A stretch of 49,430 nt of DNA from Paenalicyclobacillus ferrooxydans (GTDB taxonomy: Bacteria > Bacillota > Bacilli > Alicyclobacillales > Alicyclobacillaceae), in NCBI RefSeq assembly GCF_001399675.1, contig NZ_LJCO01000012.1, forward strand, positions 1 through 49,430, in the 5' to 3' direction. Positions 16,159-24,801 of this stretch are shown here, one piece after another. Positions within the stretch are counted from its first letter, which is position 1, and every line of letters starts with the position of its first letter. Position numbers and translations under genes: made by a program. A model generated the notes under the pieces. That model was not told the origin of the DNA and did no database searches. It saw only the letters and a list, made by a program, of their open reading frames with translations.

Positions 16159-16402
16159 GCAGCCACTCATTCACTTCCAAAAGAATGCCTCTATGGGAAC
16201 CCATGATTCATACTGTAGTTTTGACTTATGCACCTATGACTCTTGCTCGTCGTGTCAATCGATTGTTTGAAGAATATAGTTGATGACGGGCTTCATTTCT
16301 GTATACGAGTGCACAACAGTTTTTAAACAACCCAATCAGAGGTGTTCATGGGGATAATTGGCACTCTATAAAAGACGATTGATCTCTAGCTGGGGGTTGA
16401 GA

Positions 16403-18580
16403 ATGAACTTGCGTAGGTTAGGGTTTTCTCTAGTCATGCTAAGCGCCTTATTACTGACGGGCTGTTCTATAAATTATCCAGTCACGAATAAAGTTACTAA
16501 ATCGATTCAGGCCGTTCAGGCTCCCGTTAACATATCGAAGTTAACATCCGCTCCCAAACCGACGATTGTGTACGACCGGAGTGGTGCGGTTTACATGAAA
16601 ATTGGTCAAGACTCGATTTCTCTGCGCTATGAGCAGATTCCGAAAAGCTTACAGGATGCTCTTGTTGCAACAGAAGACCATAACTTTTGGACCGAATCCA
16701 GTATCGACTATCGAAGTATGCTCCGGTCAATTTATGTTGACATACTCACCGGAAGCGCAAGTCAAGGTGCGAGTACCATCGCAGAACAATTGGCCAAAAT
16801 TGTATATTTGAACGACAACAAAACACTTTCTTATAAGCTTCGAGAAATCTGGCTAGGTGTTCAAATCGAACGTCATTTTACGAAGCAGGAAATCTTAACA
16901 ATGTATCTGAACAAAGTGTTTTTAGGTGAAAATACAGCCGGCGTGTATCAAGCGGCCATGCGCTACTTCGGGGTTGATTTGGTTCGAGATCCCAACGGAT
17001 TAACCCTGGATGAAGCGGCCATTTTGGCAGGTCTTCCACAAGCACCGACCGCTTATGATCCGTTGATTCATCCACAAGCAGCACGGACTCGACGAAACGA
17101 AGTACTTCAGAATATGGTCAAGTACGGGTACATTACACAGCCACAAGCCTCTGCTGCACAGCGCCCACCGCTTGGTGTGAAGTATCATTCAATTCCTTCA
17201 CAGTCTTGGGATACGCATCCATTGTTTACGAACGTTTTATTTGATTACGCCGCAAAAAACGGGGTCACACCGCAACAATTGCTCAATGGCGGTTTAAAGA
17301 TCTATACCACGATTGATCCGAAAGTCCAAAGTGCCGTGCATTCCGTATTTTGGACTGGGAAGTACGACAGCGATTTCCCAGGTCCTGTAGAGGGCGCGGC
17401 AGTCTTTCTCGATCCAAAGACGGGTGGCCTGTTGGGTGTAGCCGGATCTCGTCAACAAGGGTATGTGCCCTTTGGGCTGGATCGAATCTACAGCAATAGT
17501 TCAACGGGATCGTCCATCAAACCCATCATAGAATACGCTCCTGCCATTCAAAGTGGAAATTGGGGGCCAACATCGATTCTGGATAATCAGCCCCAGGATT
17601 TCGGCGACGGCTATATCCCTCAGAATTGGGAGGGTCCGAGCGGCCCGGCTAAAGTCACTTTGCAATACGGTTTGGAATGGTCACAAAATATTGCTTCGGT
17701 TTGGTTGCTAAAGGAAATTGGTTTGCAAACCGGTGTTGATTTTGCCTTGAAGGACGGAATTCCATTGACACACCAAGATAGGCAGCAGTTGGGCATCGCC
17801 ATCGGGGGGATGCAGTATGGAGTCAATCCACTGGAAATGGCCCAAGCTTATGAAGCATTTGATAACTACGGTGTTCAAATGACGGCTCATTTGATTAAGA
17901 AAGTTGTGAATCAGGACGGGCAGACGATTTACCAATTCCATCCGTCCTCGACGGTAGTCATGACACCGGCAACGGCGACAACCATGACGAGGTTAATGCA
18001 AGATGTGGTGGATTATGGGACGGGGACAGCGGCCCTAGTTCCAGGCTGGGGTGTGGCCGGGAAAACCGGAACCGTACAGTACAGTAGCGGGTTAAATAGC
18101 AGCGTGCCCAATTGGATTCGAGATGCGTGGTTCGATGGATATACCCCAAACCTTGTGGGATCGATTCATATTGGTTATGATACCTCATCTCCGCAACACC
18201 ACATGACCATGTATCCGCTTGATCCGTCCGCCAATGCGGCCAAAATTTTTGGTGACATTGTGGGTCTGGCTGAACAAGGAAATGTTGCAGAGCAATTCAA
18301 TCAAGGGCCTTTGCCAGCATCTCAAGGAACGGCCTCGGCAGCCTACAACACCAGTTCACAACCGGCCCAATCTAATTTGGAGAATCCTGCCGGAAGTAGT
18401 ACGAACAATACGGTTGTGAACAACACTGGCGCCGTGACAAGCGGTCTTCGAGGCAATACAACGACTCCAGGTAATCTTGGAGACAACACGATACCGGGCA
18501 CGGGGAACTCGACGACCAACTCTGGTGGGAGGGGAACTGGAGTGTCTACTTCTTCAGTACCGGAACACAACGGACCCTAG
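16403..18580 (+). CDS. Class A penicillin-binding protein with putative lipobox
   Basis: 725 residues from ATG 16403 (SD GGGGGTTGAG). The N-terminus is a lipoprotein-like signal, LSALLLTGC, with Cys21, rather than the usual uncleaved anchor. The GT51 glycosyltransferase has its catalytic Glu in ATEDHNF (E91) and GASTIAEQLAK, plus KLREIWLGVQIERHFTKQEIL. The transpeptidase has SxxK as SSIK (about 370), SxN as SQN (about 426) and KTG as KTGT (about 553). The GT motif has WTESS where the family often has a His-Gly pair. The last 90 residues are low complexity (S, T, N, G, P), a wall-spanning tail. It polymerises and cross-links peptidoglycan outside the membrane. Confidence 0.85.
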   Translation: MNLRRLGFSLVMLSALLLTGCSINYPVTNKVTKSIQAVQAPVNISKLTSAPKPTIVYDRSGAVYMKIGQDSISLRYEQIPKSLQDALVATEDHNFWTESSIDYRSMLRSIYVDILTGSASQGASTIAEQLAKIVYLNDNKTLSYKLREIWLGVQIERHFTKQEILTMYLNKVFLGENTAGVYQAAMRYFGVDLVRDPNGLTLDEAAILAGLPQAPTAYDPLIHPQAARTRRNEVLQNMVKYGYITQPQASAAQRPPLGVKYHSIPSQSWDTHPLFTNVLFDYAAKNGVTPQQLLNGGLKIYTTIDPKVQSAVHSVFWTGKYDSDFPGPVEGAAVFLDPKTGGLLGVAGSRQQGYVPFGLDRIYSNSSTGSSIKPIIEYAPAIQSGNWGPTSILDNQPQDFGDGYIPQNWEGPSGPAKVTLQYGLEWSQNIASVWLLKEIGLQTGVDFALKDGIPLTHQDRQQLGIAIGGMQYGVNPLEMAQAYEAFDNYGVQMTAHLIKKVVNQDGQTIYQFHPSSTVVMTPATATTMTRLMQDVVDYGTGTAALVPGWGVAGKTGTVQYSSGLNSSVPNWIRDAWFDGYTPNLVGSIHIGYDTSSPQHHMTMYPLDPSANAAKIFGDIVGLAEQGNVAEQFNQGPLPASQGTASAAYNTSSQPAQSNLENPAGSSTNNTVVNNTGAVTSGLRGNTTTPGNLGDNTIPGTGNSTTNSGGRGTGVSTSSVPEHNGP

Positions 18581-18799
18581 GCTTTAAGGTCTGCATAAGT
18601 AGTAAATCGACGTCCTCAGCGCCAGCATCCAAAGGTAAGGGATCGTAGCTGGTCAAAACCGTGTTTTGGTGATACGGTCGTTCATGTTAGAGGAACTACA
18701 GTTTACCGCCGATTCGTCGGATGCCCTAAAACGGAAAATAGCCGACGTGCGTCAGGAGGATAGGTTTTCGGTGCATTTACGATATGAAATATTGAACTT

Positions 18800-19489
18800 T
18801 TAATCAACTGAAAACTCGAAATGATTATGGAATCCTTCCTTCCCCAATTCTGTCACACGTACTGCCCGTTGGGATGCTTTCTTGTCGATCCATCCAAGCT
18901 CTGTAATTCGATCCAACAGTGCGGCCCCAAGTGCTCCTCCGATGTGCGGCGTACGTTCACTCCAATCTAGACAGGGATGGATAAATTTGCGACGACGACG
19001 TTTTAGTTTTACAAAATCGATCCCGAAATCACCAAAAAATTTCTTACCATCATCGGTAACCCTGTAGTTTTCATTAGAGATATCAATATACCCCTTTCGA
19101 ACGATAGACTCGGCTAAATTAATACCCAGCCTTCCGGCGAGATGGTCATAACATGTTCGGGCTTTCCGCAAGGCGTTATCTTCGTCCGCCTCTCGGAGGG
19201 AGTAAATTTCCGATGGGGGTGAAATTTCAATGAGGGATTCAATGGCATGTGCGACGTTCGGGTCAGTCAGTCGAAAGTAATGATATTTACCTTGAACCTC
19301 TTTAGAAATCAGATGGCCCGAAACCAGTTTTGACAGATGTAGGCTAGCGGTTTGCGGTGTAATTTTAGCTCGTTGTGCGAGTTCTGTTGCCGTTTGCGGA
19401 CGTCCATCTAGCAGGCTGATGAGCATGGCGGAGCGAGAAGGATCAGAAAGTAAACCAGCAACGTGTGAAATGTCAGGAGTCGATGGCAT
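18800..19489 (-). CDS. ArsR-family transcriptional regulator
   Basis: 229 residues. Residues 1-85 are an ArsR-type winged helix: LLSDPSRSAMLISLLDGRPQTATELAQRAKITPQTASLHLSKLVSGHLISKEVQGKYHYFRL. No Cys pair for metal binding lies in the recognition helix, so it is probably a non-metal ArsR member. A long C-terminal extension of about 140 residues probably senses a ligand or supports oligomerisation. ATG 19489 has a GGGGAAG SD. It is divergent from an EamA exporter gene with an 88-bp shared promoter region that contains repeats, so it most likely represses that transporter. Confidence 0.8.
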   Translation of the reverse strand: MPSTPDISHVAGLLSDPSRSAMLISLLDGRPQTATELAQRAKITPQTASLHLSKLVSGHLISKEVQGKYHYFRLTDPNVAHAIESLIEISPPSEIYSLREADEDNALRKARTCYDHLAGRLGINLAESIVRKGYIDISNENYRVTDDGKKFFGDFGIDFVKLKRRRRKFIHPCLDWSERTPHIGGALGAALLDRITELGWIDKKASQRAVRVTELGKEGFHNHFEFSVD

Positions 19490-19515
19490 TGTACTTCCCC
19501 CTCTTAGGGTGTAAT

Positions 19516-19551
19516 CGATACTTCGATACTAACCGAAATAAAGTGCGGTTA
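19516..19551. promoter_or_regulatory. Operator-like repeats between arsR-like and eamA genes
   Basis: Two direct copies of CGATACT (19516-19522 and 19524-19530) followed by an inverted repeat TAACCG (19530-19535) / CGGTTA (19546-19551). They lie in the only promoter space for both divergent genes, so they are good candidates for the binding site of the ArsR-like regulator. Confidence 0.4.
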
Positions 19552-19577
19552 CAATACTGCTTGGAGGAGGGAAGTTT

Positions 19578-20462
19578 ATGAATCGATGGTTGTTTGGAGT
19601 ACTTGTACTCATTACGACTAGCCTGATGGGTTCGTCGTTTGCTATAGGAAAAATTGGGTTACAATACGTCTCTCCGTTACTTCTTGTTGGGATCCGTTTC
19701 ACCCTTGCAGGCGTGCTGATGGCTTTATTTGTGGTAAAGAGAAATCATCCGAGGAGTCTATGGGTTTGGCTGAAGATAGGGACCATTGGACTCTTTCAGA
19801 CAGCTGGCGTTATGGGGTGTATTTTTATTAGTCTTAGAACCATAGCGGCGAGTGAGTCGTCAATCCTGACGTTTATGAACCCGCTGCTTGTAGTCATCTT
19901 TGGGACAATTTTCATGGGTGCAAGATACCGACTCGTGCAATGGAGTGGAGTCATTCTCGGATTTGTGGGTGCTTTCATCACTTTGGGGTTTCATCTACAC
20001 TTCCGGTCAGGAACGTGGCTTGCATTTTTAAGCGCCGTATCCTGGGCAATTGCAACCTTATTGGTAAAAAACTGGGGAAAACAAATCGATACTTGGGTGC
20101 TGACCGCGTACCAAATGTTATTTGGCGGAGTACTCTTGCTGGTTGCAGGAGTTACCATCGAACACCCAATCTTCGTCGTGAGTGGCGTCTCTATTGCGAT
20201 TGAACTGTGGCTTGCAATTATGGCTTCGGTGGTCCAATTTGGAGTGTGGTTCTTTCTTCTGCAACAAGGGGATGCGGGGAAAACCAGTGCGTTTTTGTTT
20301 CTCGCTCCCTTCTTTGGGGTAATCTCAGGTTGGCTGCTGCTTGGTGAGGCCGTTACCTGGGAAGTTCTCATTGGTGGCGTACTCATTTTTTTAGGGATAT
20401 TCTTGGTGAATTGGCCCGCTCAACGCCCAATTCAAGATGCCGGAGAGGTCTCATTAGAGTAA
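19578..20462 (+). CDS. EamA/DMT-family transporter
   Basis: 294 residues with about ten membrane segments in two EamA repeats (MGSSFAIGKIGLQYVSPLLLVGIRFTLAGVL in the first, and WAIATLLVKNWGKQIDTWVLTAYQMLFGG in the second). The family exports metabolites or drugs by a proton-coupled alternating mechanism; the substrate cannot be told from sequence. ATG 19578 follows a strong GGAGGAGGG SD. It is divergent from the ArsR-type regulator, which is its likely repressor. Confidence 0.85.
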   Translation: MNRWLFGVLVLITTSLMGSSFAIGKIGLQYVSPLLLVGIRFTLAGVLMALFVVKRNHPRSLWVWLKIGTIGLFQTAGVMGCIFISLRTIAASESSILTFMNPLLVVIFGTIFMGARYRLVQWSGVILGFVGAFITLGFHLHFRSGTWLAFLSAVSWAIATLLVKNWGKQIDTWVLTAYQMLFGGVLLLVAGVTIEHPIFVVSGVSIAIELWLAIMASVVQFGVWFFLLQQGDAGKTSAFLFLAPFFGVISGWLLLGEAVTWEVLIGGVLIFLGIFLVNWPAQRPIQDAGEVSLE

Positions 20463-20577
20463 TACCTATCAAGCACCCGGATTATAGATACTGTTCTTCG
20501 ACATGACGTCTTGTCGGACAAACACGGAATCTGTAACTCCTTATCATAGCTCACTCAAGTGGGAGATAACGATAGTC

Positions 20578-20895
20578 CTAATTAACCCAATCGTCTGCCC
20601 AAGTTTGTACAGCTTCAACAACAGGATGAAGCGCTTTTCCCTTCTCCGTCAGATCATATTCGACCCGGATAGGTGTTTCTGGATATACCGTTCGCTGGAC
20701 AATGCCTACACACTCAAGTTCTCGAAACCGTTCAGATAGCATGCGTTCACTCATGTCCGGAATAATTGCTGCAATTTCCGAGAAACGCTTTGGACCTCCA
20801 CAGAGAGTGCGAAGAATGAGGCCCGTCCAACGCTTTCCCAGTAAATCAAATGCCTCCTTGAATTTGGGACACATCTCATCATAGTTGCGATTCAT
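20578..20895 (-). CDS. HxlR-family transcriptional regulator
   Basis: 105 residues from ATG 20895 (SD GAGGTGAG; GTG 20904 is an alternative). It has the typical HxlR pattern: CPKFKEAFDLLGKRWTGLILRTLCGGPKRFSEI, then MSERMLSERFRELECVGIVQRTVYPETPIRVEYDLTEKGKAL, with the conserved early Cys that senses quinones, aldehydes or thiol stress in relatives such as YodB and HypR. It lies head-to-head with a cluster of thioredoxin, DJ-1-like, Dabb and WrbA-like genes, which suggests control of an electrophile or quinone stress regulon. Confidence 0.88.
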   Translation of the reverse strand: MNRNYDEMCPKFKEAFDLLGKRWTGLILRTLCGGPKRFSEIAAIIPDMSERMLSERFRELECVGIVQRTVYPETPIRVEYDLTEKGKALHPVVEAVQTWADDWVN

Positions 20896-20907
20896 TTTTC
20901 TCACCTC

Positions 20908-20931
20908 AAGCTTATCTTAATACCTAAGCTT
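20908..20931. promoter_or_regulatory. Inverted repeat near the HxlR start
   Basis: A perfect inverted repeat AAGCTTA (20908-20914) / TAAGCTT (20925-20931), spacer 10 bp, just upstream of the HxlR start. A rightward TTGACA (20930-20935) overlaps its right end with TATCCT 18 bp on, so the site could control both directions. It is a candidate HxlR autoregulatory operator. Confidence 0.4.
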
Positions 20932-21138
20932 GACAAAAGTAAGTGGATGGTTGTATCCTACGTTCTGTTACTTTTTACTTACCTTTCGTAACTCCATCGA
21001 GGAAAAGAAGCTTACGTACGAAGCCCAACTTGCCAACTCAGCTAGGTTGGGGTGTTTGGGGGAATAGGGTTTCAAAAGTTTCTTTAGTAGACGAACTCAG
21101 GTTCACTGATAATTGTTGCGGTGAAAGGGGAAATTGTA

Positions 21139-21462
21139 ATGGCAACTCAAAAGGTCACTGATAAAACATTTGTGGAGTTCATTCAACGGGATACACCAGT
21201 GCTGGTTGATTTTTGGGCAACTTGGTGTGGGCCATGCAAAATGATGGCCCCTGTGCTCGAAGACGTTTCAGAAGAATACGAAGGAAAGTTAGTGGTTGCA
21301 AAACTCGACGTGGATGAAAACCCTGTTACGGCACAGCAGTTCGGTATAATGAGTATTCCAACACTGATGTTGTTTCAAAATGGAAACCTGTTAAAGCAGA
21401 TTGTGGGCTTTAGACCTAAAGCAGACCTAATTGCTCAATTGACGGAAGTTGTTGTTGGGTAA
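21139..21462 (+). CDS. trxA: Thioredoxin
   Basis: 107 residues with the classic fold and active site WATWCGPCKMMAP, the buried Asp (VDFWATW) and the cis-proline loop SIPTLMLF. It reduces cytoplasmic disulfides using thioredoxin reductase. ATG 21139 has a GAAAGGGGA SD; an in-frame GTG at 21121 is less likely. It leads a rightward group of redox or stress genes divergent from the HxlR regulator. Confidence 0.93.
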   Translation: MATQKVTDKTFVEFIQRDTPVLVDFWATWCGPCKMMAPVLEDVSEEYEGKLVVAKLDVDENPVTAQQFGIMSIPTLMLFQNGNLLKQIVGFRPKADLIAQLTEVVVG

Positions 21463-21638
21463 AGAAGCTAACCTGTTATATCGGGACGAATTGTCGACGA
21501 GGCTTCAATGGTTCTGCATTAATGCCAGCGTTATGGTCCTAGCCAAGCCGGGGTCATGCATCTCACTCTTCAAATGGCTAATAAATGGGCGCGAACGGCA
21601 TTCAAATCAAGTGACTTGAAGTACAAGGAGGAGTCTTC

Positions 21639-22307
21639 ATGGCAAAAGTTCTAGCGGTTGTATCAAGCGGATATAAGGACACGGACTATCACACTGGGTG
21701 GTGGGGCGAGGAACTGTTTGCACCACTAAAAGCGCTTGAGGAAGCTGGTCATGTTGTTGATTTGGCGTCGCCACTCGGTGGAAAACCAGAATTGGATGAG
21801 CGTAGTGTACTTCCAGAATACGATCCGCAGGGTACGTACAAGGCATTGTATGAATCTGGACGGGCCGATGACACCCGAAAAATCAGAGAGATAAACGCGG
21901 CTGATTACGATGCAATTTTGATTGTCGGTGGTCATGGGGCAATGTTTGATTTGGCGAAGAATGAGGATCTACACCGCATTATCAACAGTGTGTACGATCG
22001 TGGGGGCATCATTGCTGCAGAATGTCATGGTCCTTCTGTACTGGTTTATACCACAAGACCCAATGGCAAGAGCATCGTCGAGGGGCTGAAAGTTACAGGT
22101 TATCCGGATGTTTGGGAACCCGAAGACGTACTTCCGTACTTGCCATATAGCCTTGAACAAGAACTGCGAAAAATTGCAGATTACATTCCTGAACTTGACC
22201 AAAAAGCTTTCGCAGTTTGGGGAAATTCGCAAATTGTCACGAGTCGTGATCCCTTTTCATCGGAACTTATGGGTCAAGAACTTGTAAAAGGACTGCAAAA
22301 GCGATAA
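21639..22307 (+). CDS. DJ-1/PfpI family protein (Hsp31-like)
   Basis: 222 residues. The nucleophile-elbow motif IIAAECHGPSVLV carries the catalytic Cys, and the oxyanion/acid region is ADYDAILIVGGHGAMFDL. The N-terminal TDYHTGWWGEELFAPL gives the conserved Glu and is typical of the Hsp31/glyoxalase III branch rather than true amidotransferases. Members detoxify methylglyoxal or act as deglycase or chaperone; which applies here cannot be told. SD AAGGAGG precedes ATG 21639. Placement within an electrophile-stress-like cluster supports aldehyde detoxification. Confidence 0.85.
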   Translation: MAKVLAVVSSGYKDTDYHTGWWGEELFAPLKALEEAGHVVDLASPLGGKPELDERSVLPEYDPQGTYKALYESGRADDTRKIREINAADYDAILIVGGHGAMFDLAKNEDLHRIINSVYDRGGIIAAECHGPSVLVYTTRPNGKSIVEGLKVTGYPDVWEPEDVLPYLPYSLEQELRKIADYIPELDQKAFAVWGNSQIVTSRDPFSSELMGQELVKGLQKR

Positions 22308-22397
22308 CGGAACGGATCGGGTGGTGAAGATTGTTTAGACACGCGCATATTGATACCGGGCGTCACTGTGGAACTGGCGTAGGGGAGGCGAGGATCC

Positions 22398-22679
22398 GTG
22401 GTTCATAAGATATTGCTATTCAATTTGAATGACCCATCTAATGAAAGTTTGATACGAGACAAAACCGTGGAATTGTTAACAAGTGTGCCTGGAGCAAAAA
22501 ATGTTACTTTTCGGCGGGTTATAGAGCAAGGCGAAGTTCACTATCGGTTTTTGATTACCGTAGATTTCGACTCGATGCAAGCTCATGACGAGTATATGGT
22601 GCATGAAAAACACGTTTTATTTTCTAAAGAGTATTTCCGCCCGAATATCAGTGAATTGCTCATTCAGTTTTTTGAGTGA
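22398..22679 (+). CDS. Dabb-family stress-responsive protein
   Basis: 93 residues beginning with GTG 22398 (SD AGGGGAGGCGAGG region). It shows the ferredoxin-like alpha/beta barrel pattern of Dabb proteins: VHKILLFNLNDP at the start, GAKNVTFRRV in the middle, YRFLITVDFDSMQAHDEYMVHEKHVLF near the end. Members act as small stress proteins or as cyclases and monooxygenase-like enzymes; no specific substrate is indicated. The stop lies 18 bp before the next transporter start, so the two are probably co-transcribed. Confidence 0.78.
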   Translation: MVHKILLFNLNDPSNESLIRDKTVELLTSVPGAKNVTFRRVIEQGEVHYRFLITVDFDSMQAHDEYMVHEKHVLFSKEYFRPNISELLIQFFE

Positions 22680-22696
22680 CAGACAACGGAGGAAAA

Positions 22697-23602
22697 ATGA
22701 AATACTATCTTTTGTTAGTTCTGACTAGCCTTATGTGGGCCGGGAATTTTGTCACGGGAAAATTTTTAGTCGGACACACTTCTGCACTGACCATTACAGA
22801 TTTGCGTTGGGCAATTGCAGATGTGTTGTTGTTCCCGGTTGTGTGGGTTGCAGATCGAAAATTGTTGCCGCCACTTCGAGCTTTACTTCCCTTGGCGTTG
22901 ATGGGGTTGACGGGCGTGATTGCGTTCAATCTGTTTACTTACCTTGCTCTGCAGCACACCACACCTGATAACGTGGGATTGATTTCCGCGTTGAATCCGG
23001 TAGCGATTGCGATTGCGTCGTTTATCTTTTTGCAAGAGCGGTTAAGAATTCGCCAAATTTCCGGTATGCTTGTCTCTCTTTTTGGCGTAATTGTTGTCGT
23101 GACGAAAGGGCATTTGACTGCCCTGGCTCACTTTCAGGTAAATACGGGCGTAGGGTTGATGCTCGTTGCTGTGGGGAGTTGGGGGTTGTATGCTGTTGCG
23201 GGACGATTTGCAATGAAACACGTGTCTGCCTATGGAGCGACGCTTTGGGCTGGTGTTCTTGGCGTCATCTTCATGCTTCCGTTTGACCTGCCTAGACTTT
23301 CGTTTCACCAGTTGAACGTTCCGTTTTGGAGTTCGATTTTTTATACGGCCATTGGTGGAACAGTGGTCGCCATGATTGTGTGGAATATTGGGATTCAGCG
23401 AGTAGGTGGTACACAGTCGGGTATATTTCTCAACTTTAACCCAATCTTCACAGCAGGTCTGGCATACCTGCTCATGGGGGAAACTATACACATTTCACAG
23501 GTTGTTGGCACGTTGATCGTGATCGCAGGTGTTTCATTATTTGCCATACAGAGACGTCAAAAACAAAAACCCGATAGGGTCTCAGTTCGGCAGCTCGCCT
23601 AA
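22697..23602 (+). CDS. EamA/DMT-family transporter
   Basis: 301 residues from ATG 22697 (SD GGAGG at 5 nt); the frame also opens at 22676, but without an SD. Ten membrane segments in two EamA repeats, for example LTSLMWAGNFVTGKFL and GVLGVIFMLPF. It is distinct in sequence from the first EamA gene at 19578. Its place in the redox or stress cluster suggests export of a toxic metabolite, but no substrate can be named. Confidence 0.85.
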   Translation: MKYYLLLVLTSLMWAGNFVTGKFLVGHTSALTITDLRWAIADVLLFPVVWVADRKLLPPLRALLPLALMGLTGVIAFNLFTYLALQHTTPDNVGLISALNPVAIAIASFIFLQERLRIRQISGMLVSLFGVIVVVTKGHLTALAHFQVNTGVGLMLVAVGSWGLYAVAGRFAMKHVSAYGATLWAGVLGVIFMLPFDLPRLSFHQLNVPFWSSIFYTAIGGTVVAMIVWNIGIQRVGGTQSGIFLNFNPIFTAGLAYLLMGETIHISQVVGTLIVIAGVSLFAIQRRQKQKPDRVSVRQLA

Positions 23603-23723
23603 AATTCGGTGCTGATATAGGACCAATGGCGTCCCCGTACTTTACCAACGGGTCGTTGAGTACTGAGCAAGTGAAGGGACAAGACACTTTTCGAAATCAC
23701 GTTGATGAGAGGGGAACTTACGA

Positions 23724-24281
23724 ATGAAAGTATATGTTTTGCACGCAAGTATGTATGGACATACCATCGCACTCGGTGAAGCCATTGCAGCGGGAGCTAA
23801 AGAGGTTGCGGGAGCAGAAGTGATTTTTAAGTCGGTTGATGAGACCGAACCGGATGAACTGAAATCTGCGGATGCCATTATCTGGGGTTCTTCGGGCGTG
23901 TTTGGTGAACCAAATCCCAAAATGTCAAACTTTTTATCTAAACTAGGACAGTTATGGTTCTTCGGCAATCTCCAAGGAAAAGTTGGCGGTGTCTATGCAA
24001 CCACCTCAACCCACCACGGTGGCGTCGAGAATATCTGTAGGGCGCTCCAAACACCGATGCAACACCATGGGATGATAATTGTTTCGAATACAGGTCAGTT
24101 CAATGAAGACAGGGCAGTCTATGGAAATCCTTATGGTGCGACAGCGGTGATTCCAGTTGAATCATCAAAAGATGCACCCATGAATCGCCCTTCTGAAGTC
24201 GAGTTGAAAATCGCCCGTGAGTATGGTCGTTCGGTCGCTGAAGTGGCAAGAAAATTGACAGCCGAAGTCGTAAAGGCTTAA
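23724..24281 (+). CDS. WrbA-like NAD(P)H:quinone oxidoreductase / flavodoxin-fold protein
   Basis: 185 residues with a flavodoxin fold: an N-terminal phosphate-binding loop HASMYGHTIALGEAI, the WrbA-like segment DAIIWGSSGVFGEPNPKMSNFLSKLGQLWFFGNLQGKVGGVYATTSTHHGG, and a C-terminal helix ending GRSVAEVARKL. WrbA proteins bind FMN and reduce quinones by two electrons, avoiding semiquinones. It fits an HxlR-controlled quinone-stress cluster. It has a GAGAGGGGA SD about 8 nt before ATG 23724. It is slightly shorter than E. coli WrbA (198). Confidence 0.85.
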   Translation: MKVYVLHASMYGHTIALGEAIAAGAKEVAGAEVIFKSVDETEPDELKSADAIIWGSSGVFGEPNPKMSNFLSKLGQLWFFGNLQGKVGGVYATTSTHHGGVENICRALQTPMQHHGMIIVSNTGQFNEDRAVYGNPYGATAVIPVESSKDAPMNRPSEVELKIAREYGRSVAEVARKLTAEVVKA

Positions 24282-24371
24282 CCACATATTGAACCGTTGC
24301 CGCTCACGACAATCCCGTATGAAGATGCTTTGTCAGCTCTGAAGTCCCGGGCGACAGCGCAACAGCTTTAA

Positions 24372-24470
24372 TCAGAAGACATTGCAGAAGCAATCTGCTA
24401 TGCAATTAACCAACCCGAACGAGCATCTGTGAATGAAATCTTGATCCGCCCAACGACGCAGTCATCTTAA
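24372..24470 (+). pseudogene. C-terminal relic of a short-chain dehydrogenase
   Basis: A 32-codon open stretch, directly behind an in-frame stop, encodes SEDIAEAICYAINQPERASV followed by NEILIRPTTQSS, which is the standard C-terminal end of SDR-family NADP-dependent oxidoreductases. The upstream 90 bp still resemble the preceding SDR segment but have stop codons and no catalytic Tyr-Lys. The dinucleotide-binding part is gone. It is a decayed end of a former member of the redox cluster. Confidence 0.7.
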
Positions 24471-24550
24471 GAAGAACATGATGGTCATCAACGTTCGGTG
24501 ACGCGGCTGCCTTTATAGTTTATGGTGGACTCTCTGATTCAAATATGATG

Positions 24551-24587
24551 ATTGTCTGATACAATATAGTTGATTGCTTGACACAAT
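24551..24587. promoter_or_regulatory. Tandem ATTGY-N5-ACAAT operator-like repeats
   Basis: Two 15-bp inverted repeats, ATTGTctgatACAAT (24551-24565) and ATTGCttgacACAAT (24573-24587), with centres 22 bp apart, about two helical turns. They lie upstream of the cydAB leader. Such spacing is typical for cooperative binding of two repressor or activator dimers on one DNA face. The cognate regulator is not obvious. Confidence 0.45.
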
Positions 24588-24665
24588 TTAAAGGATTTGC
24601 TTGTGGAAATTAGAAACCCAATATGCCAAAATCGAATGTACTTGGTAATCCACATCTGACATAGC

Positions 24666-24762
24666 GGATTGGTAATTAGGTACAGGAAGTGCCTGAAACT
24701 ACTCCATTATGAACTTCGCTGGACATGAAATGTCCGGTCGAAGTTTCTAATGGAGTTTTTTT
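24666..24762 (+). promoter_or_regulatory. Leader RNA A: covarying hairpin plus terminator before cydA
   Basis: GGATTGGTA (24666-24674) is followed by hairpin AGGTAC-AGGAA-GTGCCT (24678-24694), then CTACTCCA (24699-24706), which overlaps the 5' arm of a long terminator: ACTCCATTA (24701-24709) / TAATGGAGT (24748-24756), with inner stems AACTTCG/CGAAGTT and GGACAT/ATGTCC and a run of seven T. The 5' GGA and GTA can pair with UCC and UAC in CUACUCC, which would break the terminator. The same arrangement occurs before the formate dehydrogenase gene (27648). The ligand or protein is unknown. Confidence 0.6.
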
Positions 24763-24801
24763 ATTGACTTCGCTGTGTCAGCCAAGTAAGAGGTATAGGG
24801 A

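Noticed and set aside
18684-18803. 39-codon rightward frame between the PBP and ArsR genes
   Set aside because: Plausible peptide composition, but no SD, and it ends inside the convergent ArsR stop; possibly a relic.
24666-24706. Identification of the leader as a LicT/SacT-type antiterminator target
   Set aside because: Only the GGATTG start agrees; the characteristic GCAAAACC 3' side is missing, and no BglG-type protein is encoded nearby.
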